DNA from: Mycolicibacterium arenosum
GTDB taxonomy: Bacteria > Actinomycetota > Actinomycetes > Mycobacteriales > Mycobacteriaceae
Length of the DNA stretch: 64,000 nucleotides
Assembly (NCBI RefSeq): GCF_024320865.1
Contig: NZ_JANDBD010000009.1
Location: 164,607-228,606 of the forward strand
Direction: 5' to 3'
Positions 48,552 through 57,750 of the stretch are shown piece after piece. The position numbers and the translations under genes are program-made. Below the pieces are notes generated by a model, which did not search any database, had not been told where the DNA came from, and worked only from the letters and a program-made list of their open reading frames with translations. Positions within the stretch are counted from its first letter, which is position 1. Every line of letters starts with the position of its first letter.

Positions 48552-49988
48552 ATGAGGCAACGGTCCACGGCATTGAAGACGTCGATGGCGCTCGCATTCG
48601 CGGCGCTGCTGCTCGCCGGTTGTGGCGGCGTGACCCAGGGTCAGGCCGTCTCCCCGGTATACGACCCGTTCCGGGTCGGCGGACTGCCCGCGGAGGACGG
48701 TGACAGCGGCGTGCGCGACGACGCCCCGGATCCCCAGCGAGAGGTCGAGTTCACCGACGACGGCCCGATCGACCGCATGGCCGCGCAGGCGGTCGACGAC
48801 GTCGAGGAGTACTGGCAGGAGAACTACGGCGACCTCGACGGCAGCTTCCAGCCCATCGAGATACTCCAGTCGTGGGACGCGAACGACCCGAGTTCGCCCG
48901 AGATCTGCGGCATGGAGACCTACGACGTCCCCAACGCCCTGTACTGCATCCCCGACGAGAGCATGGCCTGGGACCGCGGGGTCCTCGTGCCCACCGGCAT
49001 GAAGTACTTCGGCGACGTGTCTGTGGCGGCTCTGCTCGGCCACGAGTACGGGCACGCGGTCCAGCACATGGCCAACCTGGTCGATCGGTCGACGCCGACC
49101 GTGGTGAGCGAGCAGCAGGCCGACTGCTTCGCGGGCAGCTACATCCGCTGGGTCGCGGAGGGCAAGTCCCCGCGATTCAAGCTGAGCACCGGTGATGGGC
49201 TCAATCACGTTCTGGCAGCGGCGATTACCCTGCGCGACCCGATTCTCGAGCCCGGCGACGCCGAGATGCTCGAAGAGGGCCACGGTACCGCGCTGGACCG
49301 GGTGAGCGCGTTCCAGATCGGGTTCTCGGGCAGTCCGTCCGACTGCGCGGCGATCGACATGGACGACATCGAGCAGCGGCGCGGCGATCTGCCGATGGCG
49401 CTGCCCTACGACAGCAGCACCGGAGGCGTGGCGAGCGGTGACATGGAGATCACCGAGGAGAGCCTCCAGCTGCTGATGGACGTGCTCGGCACGATCTACC
49501 AGCCGAACGACCCGCCGACGCTGTCGTTCAACGAGGAGGAGTGCGCCGACGCCACGCCGAGTCCCCCAGCGTCGTACTGCCCGGCCACCAACACCATCTC
49601 GGTCGACCTGTCGGCGATGCAGGAGCTCGGTGAGCCCGCCAGCGAGCAGAACAACGTCCTGATCCAGGGTGACAACACCGCGCTGTCGGTGCTCACGTCG
49701 CGCTATGCGCTCGCCGTCCAGCACGAACGCGGCGAGTCGCTCGACACCCCGACCGCCGCGCTGCGCACCGCGTGCCTGACCGGCGTCGCACAGGCCGCGA
49801 TGTCACAGGAGGGCGACCTGACGCTGTCCGCCGGCGACCTCGACGAGGCCGTCGCGGGCCTGCTGACGAATGGTCTGGTGGCCAGCAACGTCAACGGTGA
49901 CACCGTGCCTGCGGGCTTCACCCGCATCGTGGCCTACCGCTCCGGACTCAGCGGCGACGAGGACCTCTGCTCCGCACGGTTCAAGTAG
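48552..49988 (+). CDS. Zinc metallopeptidase-like lipoprotein
   Basis: Membrane-anchored protein of 478 residues. The signal ends in the lipobox LLAGC (Cys24). A zincin motif HEYGH (164-168) is followed by SEQQADCFAG (186-195), whose Glu187 or Asp191 is the third ligand. The layout matches the mycobacterial 'neutral zinc metallopeptidase' lipoproteins (YpfJ-like region GVLVPTGMKYFGDVSVAALL). The C-terminal half has several Cys pairs for disulfides. It probably acts in the cell envelope. No obvious partner; it stands after the TetR gene. Confidence 0.85.
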   Translation: MRQRSTALKTSMALAFAALLLAGCGGVTQGQAVSPVYDPFRVGGLPAEDGDSGVRDDAPDPQREVEFTDDGPIDRMAAQAVDDVEEYWQENYGDLDGSFQPIEILQSWDANDPSSPEICGMETYDVPNALYCIPDESMAWDRGVLVPTGMKYFGDVSVAALLGHEYGHAVQHMANLVDRSTPTVVSEQQADCFAGSYIRWVAEGKSPRFKLSTGDGLNHVLAAAITLRDPILEPGDAEMLEEGHGTALDRVSAFQIGFSGSPSDCAAIDMDDIEQRRGDLPMALPYDSSTGGVASGDMEITEESLQLLMDVLGTIYQPNDPPTLSFNEEECADATPSPPASYCPATNTISVDLSAMQELGEPASEQNNVLIQGDNTALSVLTSRYALAVQHERGESLDTPTAALRTACLTGVAQAAMSQEGDLTLSAGDLDEAVAGLLTNGLVASNVNGDTVPAGFTRIVAYRSGLSGDEDLCSARFK

Positions 49989-50039
49989 CCCGCCCGCCAG
50001 GCAACGATTTCGTAACGTCTCAGATCACGATCACTTAAG

Positions 50040-50085
50040 GATTCGCGCTGCGTTCTAAGCGATTCGCCGTTGTTCTCAGCGAATC
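50040..50085. promoter_or_regulatory. Three GATTCGC/GCGAATC copies upstream of the haemophore gene
   Basis: GATTCGC at 50040-50046 and 50061-50067 (21 bp apart) and its complement GCGAATC at 50079-50085. They lie in the 259-bp leader (49989-50247) of the haem-binding protein gene, which holds no other gene. They may be regulator sites; I saw no IdeR-like iron box. Confidence 0.3.
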
Positions 50086-50247
50086 AGCGCGAACTGAGAG
50101 CTAACTCACGGTCCGCAGGCGTAACGCCCTGAGCATCGTGTTTCTCGGCCGCAGACGATCGGCGCCGCACTGTTTCCGTGCACCTACCGTGGGTACCGGT
50201 TCGGGGTACGACAGGCGATCCGATCGCTTGGGAAGGAGAACGTGATC

Positions 50248-50622
50248 ATGAAATTCAGCGCTATCTCAGCGGCCGGGCTACTCGGCGGACTCGCCGCGGC
50301 GACACTCGTCGTGGCACCCGTGGCGACGGCGGCACCCGACTGCACTGCCAGCGGTGTGGCGAACACCGTCAGCACGGTGTCGGGTGAGGCCCGTGACTAC
50401 CTGAACGCCCACCCCGGCGCGAATCAGGCGGTCACCGCCGCCAAGAGTCAGTCGCGGCCGGACGCGGAGGCCAACCTGCGCGGGTACTTCACCGCCAACC
50501 CGCAGGAGTACTACGAACTGCGCGGCATCCTGTCGCCCATCGGCGACACGCAGCGGACGTGCGACGTGCAGGTGCTGCCGCCGGATCTCGCGGCGGCCTA
50601 CACCACCTTCATGGCCGGCTGA
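50248..50622 (+). CDS. Haemophore-type haem-binding secreted protein
   Basis: Secreted protein of 124 residues. The signal peptide (MKFSAISAAGLLGGLAAATL..., cleavage near ATA-APD) is followed by a short helical domain with two Cys (about residues 31 and 110) and PGANQAVTAA, AEANLRGYFTANPQEYYELR, as in the mycobacterial haemophore domain (Rv0203-like, MHB family). Such proteins bind haem outside the cell and pass it to MmpL-type transporters; none is in the window. ATG 50248 lies 9 nt after AAGGAG; GTG 50242, two codons earlier, is possible. Confidence 0.82.
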   Translation: MKFSAISAAGLLGGLAAATLVVAPVATAAPDCTASGVANTVSTVSGEARDYLNAHPGANQAVTAAKSQSRPDAEANLRGYFTANPQEYYELRGILSPIGDTQRTCDVQVLPPDLAAAYTTFMAG

Positions 50623-50637
50623 CACACGGCGTGAGAG

Positions 50638-50670
50638 CGGCCCGTCGCCCCGAGGGGTGGCGGGCCGTTT
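50638..50670 (+). terminator. Hairpin terminator after the haemophore gene
   Basis: CGGCCCGTCGCCCC pairs with GGGGTGGCGGGCCG with two wobble positions, giving a long GC stem ended by TTT. It starts 16 bp after the stop. Confidence 0.7.
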
Positions 50671-50706
50671 CGCGCTTGGAATAGCCCGCTGGGTTGCCGC
50701 GTTGGC

Positions 50707-51135
50707 GTGTCCGTGACCGACCAACCCGAACTGAGCCCCACCGACTGGGTTCGCGACCAGACCGCCCGCATCATCGCGCAGGGCACCACCGACGGCGTCG
50801 AGGTCCTCGACCGCGCGATCGTCCTCTTCACCACCACCGGCGCTCAATCCGGCAAGAAGCGGTACGTGCCGCTCATGCGGGTGGAGGAGAACGGCAAGTA
50901 CGCCATGGTGGCGTCCAAGGGCGGCGATCCCAAGCACCCGAGCTGGTACTTCAACGTCAAGGCCCACCCCGAGGTGACGGTCCAGGACGGCGAGAAGGTG
51001 TCCACCGGCACCGCCAGGGAGATCGAGGGCGACGAGCGCGAGCACTGGTGGAAGCTCGCCGTCGAGGCCTATCCCCCGTACGCCGAGTACCAGACCAAGA
51101 CGACGCGGCAGATCCCGGTTTTCATCGTCGAGTAG
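50707..51135 (+). CDS. Ddn-family F420-dependent nitroreductase
   Basis: Split-barrel protein of 142 residues. LFTTTGAQSGKKRYVPLMRV (F420-binding Ser/Lys loop), MVASKGGDPKHPSWYFNVKA and the tail YAEYQTKTTRQIPVFIVE are the hallmarks of the deazaflavin-dependent nitroreductase family (Ddn, Rv3547-like). It uses F420H2 to reduce an unknown acceptor. Start GTG 50707 has little Shine-Dalgarno. The fragment at 1-190 is a paralogue. Confidence 0.88.
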   Translation: MSVTDQPELSPTDWVRDQTARIIAQGTTDGVEVLDRAIVLFTTTGAQSGKKRYVPLMRVEENGKYAMVASKGGDPKHPSWYFNVKAHPEVTVQDGEKVSTGTAREIEGDEREHWWKLAVEAYPPYAEYQTKTTRQIPVFIVE

Positions 51136-51271
51136 GTGCATGAGCACAATGCGCAGAAGGCGGTAATCGCCCGTTGCGCGGGTAGTGCGCACAAGCGCGA
51201 CTTCAGCGCCGCGACTTCGTAATTTCGCAGGTAGAGCCCCTCGGGGAACCTACCAAAGACGGAGTTACGGC

Positions 51272-52315
51272 ATGTTGATCACGTTGCCGGCCATGCAGAT
51301 TCGCGGAGGCACGTCCAAGGGCGTGTACCTGCTGGGCGACGACCTCGCCCGCTACCCACTCGACGCCGTGCTGTCGGCGCTCATGGGCGGCGCACCCCGC
51401 CAGCTGGACGGTCTGGGCGGCGACGCCACGACCACCAGCAAGGTGGCCGTCGTCAGCCCGTCCATCGAGGACGACGTCGACGTCGACTACCTCTTCGTCC
51501 AGGTGGACCCGAAGACCGGGCGGGTCGACCGGACGCCCACCTGCGGCAACATCCTGGCCGGCGTCGGGCCCTTCGCCATCGAACGAGGCCTGGTGCCCGT
51601 CAGCGGCGACACCACCGTCGTCCGCATCCGGCTGGTCAACACCGGCGCGAGGGTGGTCGCCACCGTGCGCACGCCCGACGGTGCCGTCGACTACTCGGGC
51701 GACACCACCCTGGCCGGCGTGAGCGGCAGCGCCGCCCCCGTGGAGCTGACGTTCACCGACTTCGCGGGCGGCACCGCGGGGACCCTGTTCCCGACGGGGC
51801 ATCGCATCGACCACATCGACGGCGTCGAGGTCAGCTGCGTCGACGCCGGTGTATGCGCGATCGTCATGCGGGCGACCGACCTCGGCATCACCGGTGGCGA
51901 GAGCCCGGCGGAGATCAACGCCGACTCGGCCCTGCTCGACCGCGTCGAACGCATCCGTCGCAAGGCCGGTGAGCTCATGGGGCTGGGCGACGTCACCGGC
52001 CGCGTCGTTCCGAAGGTCATGCTGATCTCCGCGTCGGACACCGCCGACATCCGTTCGCGCTACCTGGTGCCGACGTCATGCCACCCCGCACACGCCGTGT
52101 CCGGCGCGATCAATCTCGCGTCCACGCTGTCGATCCACGGCACGGTGGCCGACGAGTTCCACAGCACCACAACGGGTTCCGCCATCGGCATCGAGCACCC
52201 CGGTGGTGTGCTCGAGCTGGCGGTCACCCTGGACGGCGATGCGCCCGTCGGCGCCACCATCACCTCGACCGCCCGCAAGCTGTTCGACGGCACCGCGTTC
52301 GTGGAGATCCGGTGA
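51272..52315 (+). CDS. PrpF/GalD-family isomerase (aconitate or 4-oxalomesaconate tautomerase type)
   Basis: Enzyme of 347 residues with the double diaminopimelate-epimerase-like fold. AMQIRGGTSKGVYLL and PTCGNILAGVGPFAIERG (catalytic-site loop) match PrpF/GalD. Family members shift double bonds in aconitate, oxalomesaconate or related tricarboxylates. It ends by overlapping the permease gene (GTGA), which suggests that the imported acid is its substrate. ATG 51272 is set by the family N-terminus with GACGGAG upstream. Confidence 0.87.
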   Translation: MLITLPAMQIRGGTSKGVYLLGDDLARYPLDAVLSALMGGAPRQLDGLGGDATTTSKVAVVSPSIEDDVDVDYLFVQVDPKTGRVDRTPTCGNILAGVGPFAIERGLVPVSGDTTVVRIRLVNTGARVVATVRTPDGAVDYSGDTTLAGVSGSAAPVELTFTDFAGGTAGTLFPTGHRIDHIDGVEVSCVDAGVCAIVMRATDLGITGGESPAEINADSALLDRVERIRRKAGELMGLGDVTGRVVPKVMLISASDTADIRSRYLVPTSCHPAHAVSGAINLASTLSIHGTVADEFHSTTTGSAIGIEHPGGVLELAVTLDGDAPVGATITSTARKLFDGTAFVEIR

Positions 52316-53475
52316 TCACCGTGACGAACTACTCCCGATGGATCTCGGCGGCGGTTGTCGTCATCGCGCTCGGCGCCCTGTTCACCTACCTGGACCTACC
52401 GGCGGGCTGGCTGATCGCCGGAATGCTCGGCGCGGCGAGCGTCGCGCTGCTGTCCCGCCGCGAACTCACCCCGCCCGCCAAGGCGATGTCCGCGGCGCAG
52501 GGCGTCATCGGCGTCGTCGCGGTGGAACCGCTGACGAAGCTGACCCCGTCCGACCTCGTCCACTTCGCCGGCTGCGCGGCCTTCTCGGTCAGCGTCACGC
52601 TGACGCTGAGCGTGGTGCTCGGCCTGCTGCTGGCGCGGCTGGCCAAGGACCTGGGTGCGGCCACCGCGAACCTGTCCCTGATCGCGGGTGGCGCGAGCAC
52701 GATCTCGAGCATGGCGAAGGAACTGGGCGCCGACGAACGGTACGTCGCGCTCTCGCAGTACCTTCGCCTGACCATCGTCGTGCTGACGATGCCGGTGGTG
52801 CTGAGCGCCCTCGGCACCCGCGACACCGCCCCCGAGCTGGTTGCCGCGCATGACCATTGGAGCGTCGTGGGCCTGGTGGCGATGGCCGCCCTGATCGTGG
52901 CCGCCGGTCGAGGCGCCAAGCTGATCAGGCTGCCCGCCCCATTTCTGCTCGGCCCGCTGGTGGTCACCGCGGCGCTGGCCGTCGCCGACCCGTCCCTCGC
53001 GACGCTCGTCAGCCCGACCACGGTGATCACCGACGTCGCCTACGTGGTGATCGGGTGGCAGGCCGGCGGCGGGTTCGCGGTCGACGTGCTGCGCCGGTTC
53101 GTCCGGTTGATCCCGCTGACACTGGGCTTCATCGCGCTGACGATCGGCTCCTGCTTCGGCGTCGCCGTCATCGTGAGCCACTGGGCCGGGGTGTCGCTCA
53201 GCGACGCGTACCTGGCGACCACGCCCGGCGGCATCTACGGCGTCCTGGCCATCGCCAACGAGGTGCACTCGGGTCCGATCGTCGTGACGCTTCAGGTGCT
53301 GCGGCTCATCACGATGGTCGTCGCGGCGGGCATGATCCCCAAACTGGTCGGCTGGCTGTCTCAGCGCCGGGGCCGGGCCGGGGGAGCGGCCGTGAACTCC
53401 TGCTCCGGTCGTCCGGTGGTGCCGTACCTCAACCCGACGGTCACCTCGCCCGCACCGGCGAGCGTCGCCAGGTAG
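52312..53475 (+). CDS. AbrB-family (PF05145-type) membrane permease
   Basis: Membrane protein of 387 residues with about ten hydrophobic segments in two repeated halves (LPAGWLIAGMLGAASVALL near the start and LPAPFLLGPLVVTAALAVAD in the middle), as in the AbrB/AmoA-like family. Signature glycines occur in LIAGGASTISSMAKELGADE and ATTPGGIYGVLAIANE. It is coupled to PrpF and probably moves a carboxylate. Its last ~38 codons overlap the convergent response-regulator gene by 115 bp, an unusually long overlap; the extra tail is Arg/Pro-rich and may be a run-on. Confidence 0.82.
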   Translation: MITVTNYSRWISAAVVVIALGALFTYLDLPAGWLIAGMLGAASVALLSRRELTPPAKAMSAAQGVIGVVAVEPLTKLTPSDLVHFAGCAAFSVSVTLTLSVVLGLLLARLAKDLGAATANLSLIAGGASTISSMAKELGADERYVALSQYLRLTIVVLTMPVVLSALGTRDTAPELVAAHDHWSVVGLVAMAALIVAAGRGAKLIRLPAPFLLGPLVVTAALAVADPSLATLVSPTTVITDVAYVVIGWQAGGGFAVDVLRRFVRLIPLTLGFIALTIGSCFGVAVIVSHWAGVSLSDAYLATTPGGIYGVLAIANEVHSGPIVVTLQVLRLITMVVAAGMIPKLVGWLSQRRGRAGGAAVNSCSGRPVVPYLNPTVTSPAPASVAR

Positions 53476-54041
53476 CGCTGCGCCGTCGCCCTGGACACCC
53501 CCGTCGCCTCCGCCACCTCGGCGGCCGACAGGGGGTGTTCGGCGGCGGCGAGCGCTTCCAGCACCAGCTTCCTGGTGGGTGACGGCGCCGCGGACGGCGA
53601 GTTGGGTGGGGGAGCGAGCTTGGGGCGCAACGCATCCAGTGCGGCGTCGATGGCGGTGGCACTGAGGGACGGCGTCGCAAGAATCCTGCGATACCGGGCG
53701 TAACCGGCGAGCCTGGCGGCGAGTTCGGGCGGCTGGAAGGGCTTGACCAGATAGCCGAGCGCGCCCGCGGCGACTGCCGCCCGCACCGTCTGCGGTTCGG
53801 TGGCCGCGGTCAGCATCATCGCGTCACCCGAGAACTCGCGGACGAAGTCGACGCCCGAGCCGTCCGGCAGGTACACGTCGACGAGGGCAAGGTCGACCGG
53901 CGCCGCCGCACGTGCGGCGGCCAGCGTGTTCGCCGTACCGGTCACGGTGAAACCCGGTAGCGCCCTGACGATCTCGGCGTGCATGTTCGCCACGCGGAAA
54001 TCGTCGTCGACCACGAGTACCGTCAGCTCCGAGCCGTCCAC
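53361..54041 (-). CDS. CitB/DcuR-family response regulator
   Basis: Protein of 226 residues. A receiver domain has acidic pocket VVDDDF, phospho-acceptor Asp55 in LALVDVYLPD and Lys in YLVKPF. The C-terminal winged helix (LSAAEVAEATGVSRATAQRY, LRYGTTGRPEQEF) is the CitB/DcuR type. It is paired with the sensor kinase at 54023 with a 19-bp overlap. GTG 54041 follows GAGGAGG. Likely targets are the convergent PrpF/permease genes and the MFS carrier next to the kinase. Confidence 0.9.
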   Translation of the reverse strand: MDGSELTVLVVDDDFRVANMHAEIVRALPGFTVTGTANTLAAARAAAPVDLALVDVYLPDGSGVDFVREFSGDAMMLTAATEPQTVRAAVAAGALGYLVKPFQPPELAARLAGYARYRRILATPSLSATAIDAALDALRPKLAPPPNSPSAAPSPTRKLVLEALAAAEHPLSAAEVAEATGVSRATAQRYLATLAGAGEVTVGLRYGTTGRPEQEFTAAPPARPRR

Positions 54042-55702
54042 TGTGCCTCCTCCTCGATCATGACACCCGGTAGCCGCGCGATGAACTCCGCGCCGTGCAG
54101 CCGGCTCTCCGCGTCACCGGCACTCGACAGCCGCAGGTCGCCGCCGAGCCCACGGCACAGCTGGCGGGACAGCGCGAGACCGATGCCGCGCCCACCGGGG
54201 ATACCGGAATCCGGTTTGGTCGTCGTCCCCTCGACGAAGAGCTGGTTGACGAACTCGGGTCGTACCCCGGTGCCGCTGTCCGCCACGGTGATGTACAGCG
54301 TCGAGTTCTCCTGCAGCAGTTCGACTTCCACCTCTTTGAGGTCACCGGTTGTACCCCTGGTCGCGTCGATCGCGTTGTCCAGCAGGTTGCCGAGGACCGT
54401 CGTGACGTCCACGGGGAGCGCCAACCGGCCCGCCACCCAGGTGTTCGCGCCGACCGTCAACGTGACCCCCGCCTCGCGCGCGGCCGCGGCCTTCGCCGCC
54501 AGGAAGGCCTGCAGGTACGGGTCGCGCACCGTGTCGATGCCGGGGACCGTCGATCCCAGCGGACCGGCGCCGAGGAGGTCCTCGACGTACTGTGCCGCCT
54601 CCTCGGTGTGCCCAACGTGCAACAACCCGTTCAGCAGGTGCAGACGGTTGGCGAACTCGTGGCGCTGTGCCCGCAGCGCCGTGCTCATCAGCTGCACGGC
54701 GTCGAGTTGTCGTGTCAACGATTCCACGTCGGTGCGGTCGCGCACCACCAGCACCGTGCCGAGGTCGCGCCCGTCGCGGGAGACCGGCCGTGCCGACACC
54801 ACCACGATCCGCTCGTCGACCGTCGCCAGCGTCGGTGTCGGGTCCGCCGCGCGGAACACCGCGAGCACACGTGGCGTCAACCCGATGTCGTCGACTGGGC
54901 GGCCCGCCTCCGCGGTGATCCCCAGCAGGCGGCACGCCTCGTCGTTGACGAAGGTCGTCCGCCAGTCCGCATCGGCGGCGAGCACACCCTCCCCGATGCC
55001 GTGCAACACCGCCGCCTGACCGCGGACCATCTCGGCCATCTCCGCCGGGCGTAGGCCGAGGGTCAGCGCACGCCACCGGCGCGCCAGCAGGACCGAACCG
55101 ACGGTGCCGATCAGCAGGGCCCCGCCGCCGAGGAGAGCGGCCCACCGCAGATTGCTCCACAGCTGTTCGTGGACGGCCCTGGTGGAGACCCCCACGCTGA
55201 CCTCGCCGATCACTCGCTGCGAATCCGGTGCGAACACAGGGACTTTCGCTCGCACCGACGGGCCCAGCGTGCCAGTTTCGTGAACGACCTCCTCACGACC
55301 GGCCAGCGCCATCGCGGGGTCCGTGCTCGTCGGCTTGCCGAGCTCGGCCGGGTCCGGGTGGGTCAGCCGGAGCCCGCGGTCGTTGGTGATGACGACGAAC
55401 AGTACGTCGGTGCGCTTGCGGACCTCGGTGGCGATCAGCTGCAGCGGACCCCTCGCCAGTGCGTCGGCGGACAGCGCACCGGTCTGGTCGTCGTACCCGG
55501 CGACGCCGGTCCTGACGGCGGGCGCGGCGGCCAGTACGCGGGCGATGTCGAGGGCCCGGACACCGTACTCGTAGGCCAGCCGCTGGTGGCTGAAGAACGC
55601 GAACATGCCGAACGCGATGACCATGGTCATCGCGACGACTGCGATCTGCAGCACCAGCACCTGAGTCGCGAGCCGCGGGTCGATGCGGACCCTGAAGGCC
55701 AT
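54023..55702 (-). CDS. CitA/DcuS-family sensor histidine kinase
   Basis: Membrane kinase of 559 residues. TM1 is near 15-40, an extracytoplasmic PDC/CitA-type PAS sensor follows (DVLFVVITNDRGLRLTHPDP, with the carboxylate-binding RxxH-type elements), TM2 is near 185-210, then a cytoplasmic PAS (VLHGIGEGVLAADADWRTTF). The kinase core has H-box LRAQRHEFANRLHLLNGLLH, N-box VLGNLLDNAIDA and G-box GIPGGRGIGLAL. CitA/DcuS sensors bind citrate or C4-dicarboxylates. A TAGGCT box lies 8 nt before ATG 55702. The pairing fits a carboxylate catabolic module. Confidence 0.9.
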   Translation of the reverse strand: MAFRVRIDPRLATQVLVLQIAVVAMTMVIAFGMFAFFSHQRLAYEYGVRALDIARVLAAAPAVRTGVAGYDDQTGALSADALARGPLQLIATEVRKRTDVLFVVITNDRGLRLTHPDPAELGKPTSTDPAMALAGREEVVHETGTLGPSVRAKVPVFAPDSQRVIGEVSVGVSTRAVHEQLWSNLRWAALLGGGALLIGTVGSVLLARRWRALTLGLRPAEMAEMVRGQAAVLHGIGEGVLAADADWRTTFVNDEACRLLGITAEAGRPVDDIGLTPRVLAVFRAADPTPTLATVDERIVVVSARPVSRDGRDLGTVLVVRDRTDVESLTRQLDAVQLMSTALRAQRHEFANRLHLLNGLLHVGHTEEAAQYVEDLLGAGPLGSTVPGIDTVRDPYLQAFLAAKAAAAREAGVTLTVGANTWVAGRLALPVDVTTVLGNLLDNAIDATRGTTGDLKEVEVELLQENSTLYITVADSGTGVRPEFVNQLFVEGTTTKPDSGIPGGRGIGLALSRQLCRGLGGDLRLSSAGDAESRLHGAEFIARLPGVMIEEEAQWTARS

Positions 55703-55729
55703 GGCCCGCAAGCCTACCCGCGGGGCGGC

Positions 55730-57088
55730 CTAGACGGGGTTGATCTCCTCGAGGCTCCGGCCCGTGGTCCGCGGACCCAGCGGCATCAGCACGGCGATCG
55801 CGATCACCAGTGCCGCGACGACGACCGAGAACATCGCGGTGGCGCCGTAGTGGTCGAGCACCGGGATGAGGACGAACGGCATTGCCGCACTGGACAGTCG
55901 GGACAGCGAGTAGGTCCAGCCCACCGCCGTGGCGCGCACGTCGCTCGGGAAGATCTCCGCCTGGTAGACGTGGTAAACGTTCGAGAAGACGTTGGCCGCC
56001 GTGGTGGTCAGCACCCCGAACAGGACGATGAGCGCGGGGTCGCTCACGGTCGCGAAGGCTATCCCGCAGCCCGCCATCGCCGCCGCGCTGGCCAGCACCA
56101 GGTACTTGCGTTCGACACGCGCCAACAGCGGGATCGAGAGCAACGACCCCAGCGGGTAGCCGAAGAAGGACAGCGCGGTGAACAGCAACGAGGCGCTCAC
56201 GTCGAAGCCGCGGGCCAGCAGCACCAGGCCGGCCAGCGTGCCGAAACCGTAGTAGCCGAACGGCTGGAACAGGTGGAAGACAGCCAACATCCCCACCCGA
56301 GCCCGATACGGCCTTTGCCGCAGCCGGGCAACGGGATTCGCGGTCACGCACGCCGGTTCGGCGCTGATCGGCGCGACGGGGGAGCCGTCCGCGAGCTCCT
56401 GCAGGGCGTCCTGCGCCTCCCGCGTCCGGCCCTGCGCCACCAACCACCGCGGCGACTCCGGCAGTCCGCGCCTAAGGAACATGACGAACACCGCACCGAC
56501 GGCGCCGATCAGCAGCAGCACCCGCCAGCCCTCCATGCCGAACACGGTGCGGCCGGACAGCCCCAGCGTCAGGAAGCCCAGCGCGGGGACGGCGAGGAAG
56601 GAACAGGTGTAGGCCCACGCCGCGAGCCGCCCGCGATGATCCTTGGGCAGCACGTCGGAGAGGTAGGAATCGGCCACCGGATACTCGGCGCCGATGCCGA
56701 TGCCGGCCAGGAAGCGCGCCGCCACCAGTAGTGCCGGCGTGGGGGCGATCGCGGCCAGCAGGCTGCACACCGAGAACCACACCAGGTTCAGAAGAAACGC
56801 CCGACGCCTGCCGATCCGGTCGGCGATCCGACCGAATGCCGCTGCGCCGATGAACATCCCGATGAACGACGACGCCATCAGCAGCGACAGCGTCGTGCCG
56901 CCGAGGTGGTACTCGGTCTTCAGCGCCGTCGCGATCGAGCTGGACACGAAGATCTCGTAGACCTCGAAGAACAGTCCGAGCCCGATCGCGATCACCACCT
57001 TGCGGTGCACCCGGCCGACTGGCAGCGCGTCGAGTTGGCTGCCGACGTCGTTACGCGTCGCCGGTGCGGCGACCGTCATCGTCGTCAT
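55730..57088 (-). CDS. MFS metabolite:H+ symporter
   Basis: Membrane protein of 452 residues with 12 hydrophobic segments. FGRIADRIGRRRAFLLNLVW is motif A and RFLAGIGIGAEYPVADSYLS the conserved loop of the AAHS/SP-type carriers; LPESPRWLVAQGRTREAQ is the usual central loop. Such carriers import aromatic acids, sugars or carboxylates. It lies next to the CitA-type kinase in the same direction and overlaps the upstream membrane-protein gene by ATGA, so it may transport the sensed acid. Confidence 0.87.
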   Translation of the reverse strand: MTTMTVAAPATRNDVGSQLDALPVGRVHRKVVIAIGLGLFFEVYEIFVSSSIATALKTEYHLGGTTLSLLMASSFIGMFIGAAAFGRIADRIGRRRAFLLNLVWFSVCSLLAAIAPTPALLVAARFLAGIGIGAEYPVADSYLSDVLPKDHRGRLAAWAYTCSFLAVPALGFLTLGLSGRTVFGMEGWRVLLLIGAVGAVFVMFLRRGLPESPRWLVAQGRTREAQDALQELADGSPVAPISAEPACVTANPVARLRQRPYRARVGMLAVFHLFQPFGYYGFGTLAGLVLLARGFDVSASLLFTALSFFGYPLGSLLSIPLLARVERKYLVLASAAAMAGCGIAFATVSDPALIVLFGVLTTTAANVFSNVYHVYQAEIFPSDVRATAVGWTYSLSRLSSAAMPFVLIPVLDHYGATAMFSVVVAALVIAIAVLMPLGPRTTGRSLEEINPV

Positions 57089-57750
57089 GAGCGGTCATCG
57101 TCGCTGTGGCCGTGGCCGTGCGACGACGAGTCGTCGTCGCTGCGGTGGTGGGTGGTGAACGAGTCGTCGTCACTGCGACGGTGCTCGGAGCGGTCGAAAT
57201 ACGGCCGCAGGAAGTTCCACTGATTCGACGACGAGTTGTGCCACTGCTGGTGAGACGTGGAGTCGCGGTACGAGTCATCGTCGGACGTCGACGGGTGCCA
57301 GGAGCTCGACGGCTGCGACGACGAGGTGTGGGTGACCGGCGTCGACGTCGTGGACCGACTGTAGGTCGCCTGCTTCGGTGCCGACGGTGCAGCGGGGGGA
57401 GCGGCCGGTGCGGCCGGGGGAGCGGGCGCCGGCGTCGGTGCGGGTGCGGGCGTGCTCGCGACGACCGGCGACGTGTTGGGCGTCGCGGTCTGCGCGTCGG
57501 ATCCGCTGAACGCGAGGACCAGGCCGGCGATCGCCGCCGCCGCGGCGACGGCGCCCGCTGAGGCCAGCGCGGCCACCCGCGGCCAGCGCCGGGTCGGCTC
57601 CGGATAGGTGATCGCGGCAGGCTCGGCCGACCAGGCGAAGGCGCGCGACGGGGCCGCCATCGTCTCGTTGGCCGTCGTCGGGTCCGTGCACGCGGGCGCG
57701 GCCTGCGTGCGGTCCTCCCACCACTGCTCGGTGTTATGGGTGTTCAACAT
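57085..57750 (-). CDS. Membrane-anchored Pro/Ser/His/Asp-rich protein
   Basis: Protein of 221 residues. An N-terminal cytoplasmic part (~60 residues, MLNTHNTEQWWEDRTQAAPA) is followed by one TM (~63-82, VAALASAGAVAAAAAIAGLV). Outside there is a Pro/Ala stretch (~100-130) and a Ser/His/Asp-rich tail with repeats RRSDDDS and HGHGHSDDD, likely to bind metal or calcium. ATG 57750 is 7 nt after AAGGAG. It overlaps the MFS gene (ATGA). No known domain; low-complexity tails like this are often variable between strains. Confidence 0.65.
   Translation of the reverse strand: MLNTHNTEQWWEDRTQAAPACTDPTTANETMAAPSRAFAWSAEPAAITYPEPTRRWPRVAALASAGAVAAAAAIAGLVLAFSGSDAQTATPNTSPVVASTPAPAPTPAPAPPAAPAAPPAAPSAPKQATYSRSTTSTPVTHTSSSQPSSSWHPSTSDDDSYRDSTSHQQWHNSSSNQWNFLRPYFDRSEHRRSDDDSFTTHHRSDDDSSSHGHGHSDDDRS

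Noticed and set aside
47637-49724. Minus-strand open frame of 695 codons
   Set aside because: Antisense to the TetR and metallopeptidase genes, both of which have clear domains and ribosome sites.
49989-50247. IdeR iron box upstream of the haemophore gene
   Set aside because: I looked for a TTAGGTTAGGCTAACCTAA-like site and found none; only the GATTCGC repeats are present.
55169-56731. Plus-strand open frame of 520 codons
   Set aside because: Antisense to the sensor kinase and MFS carrier, very rich in Arg/Gln/His; no start signal.
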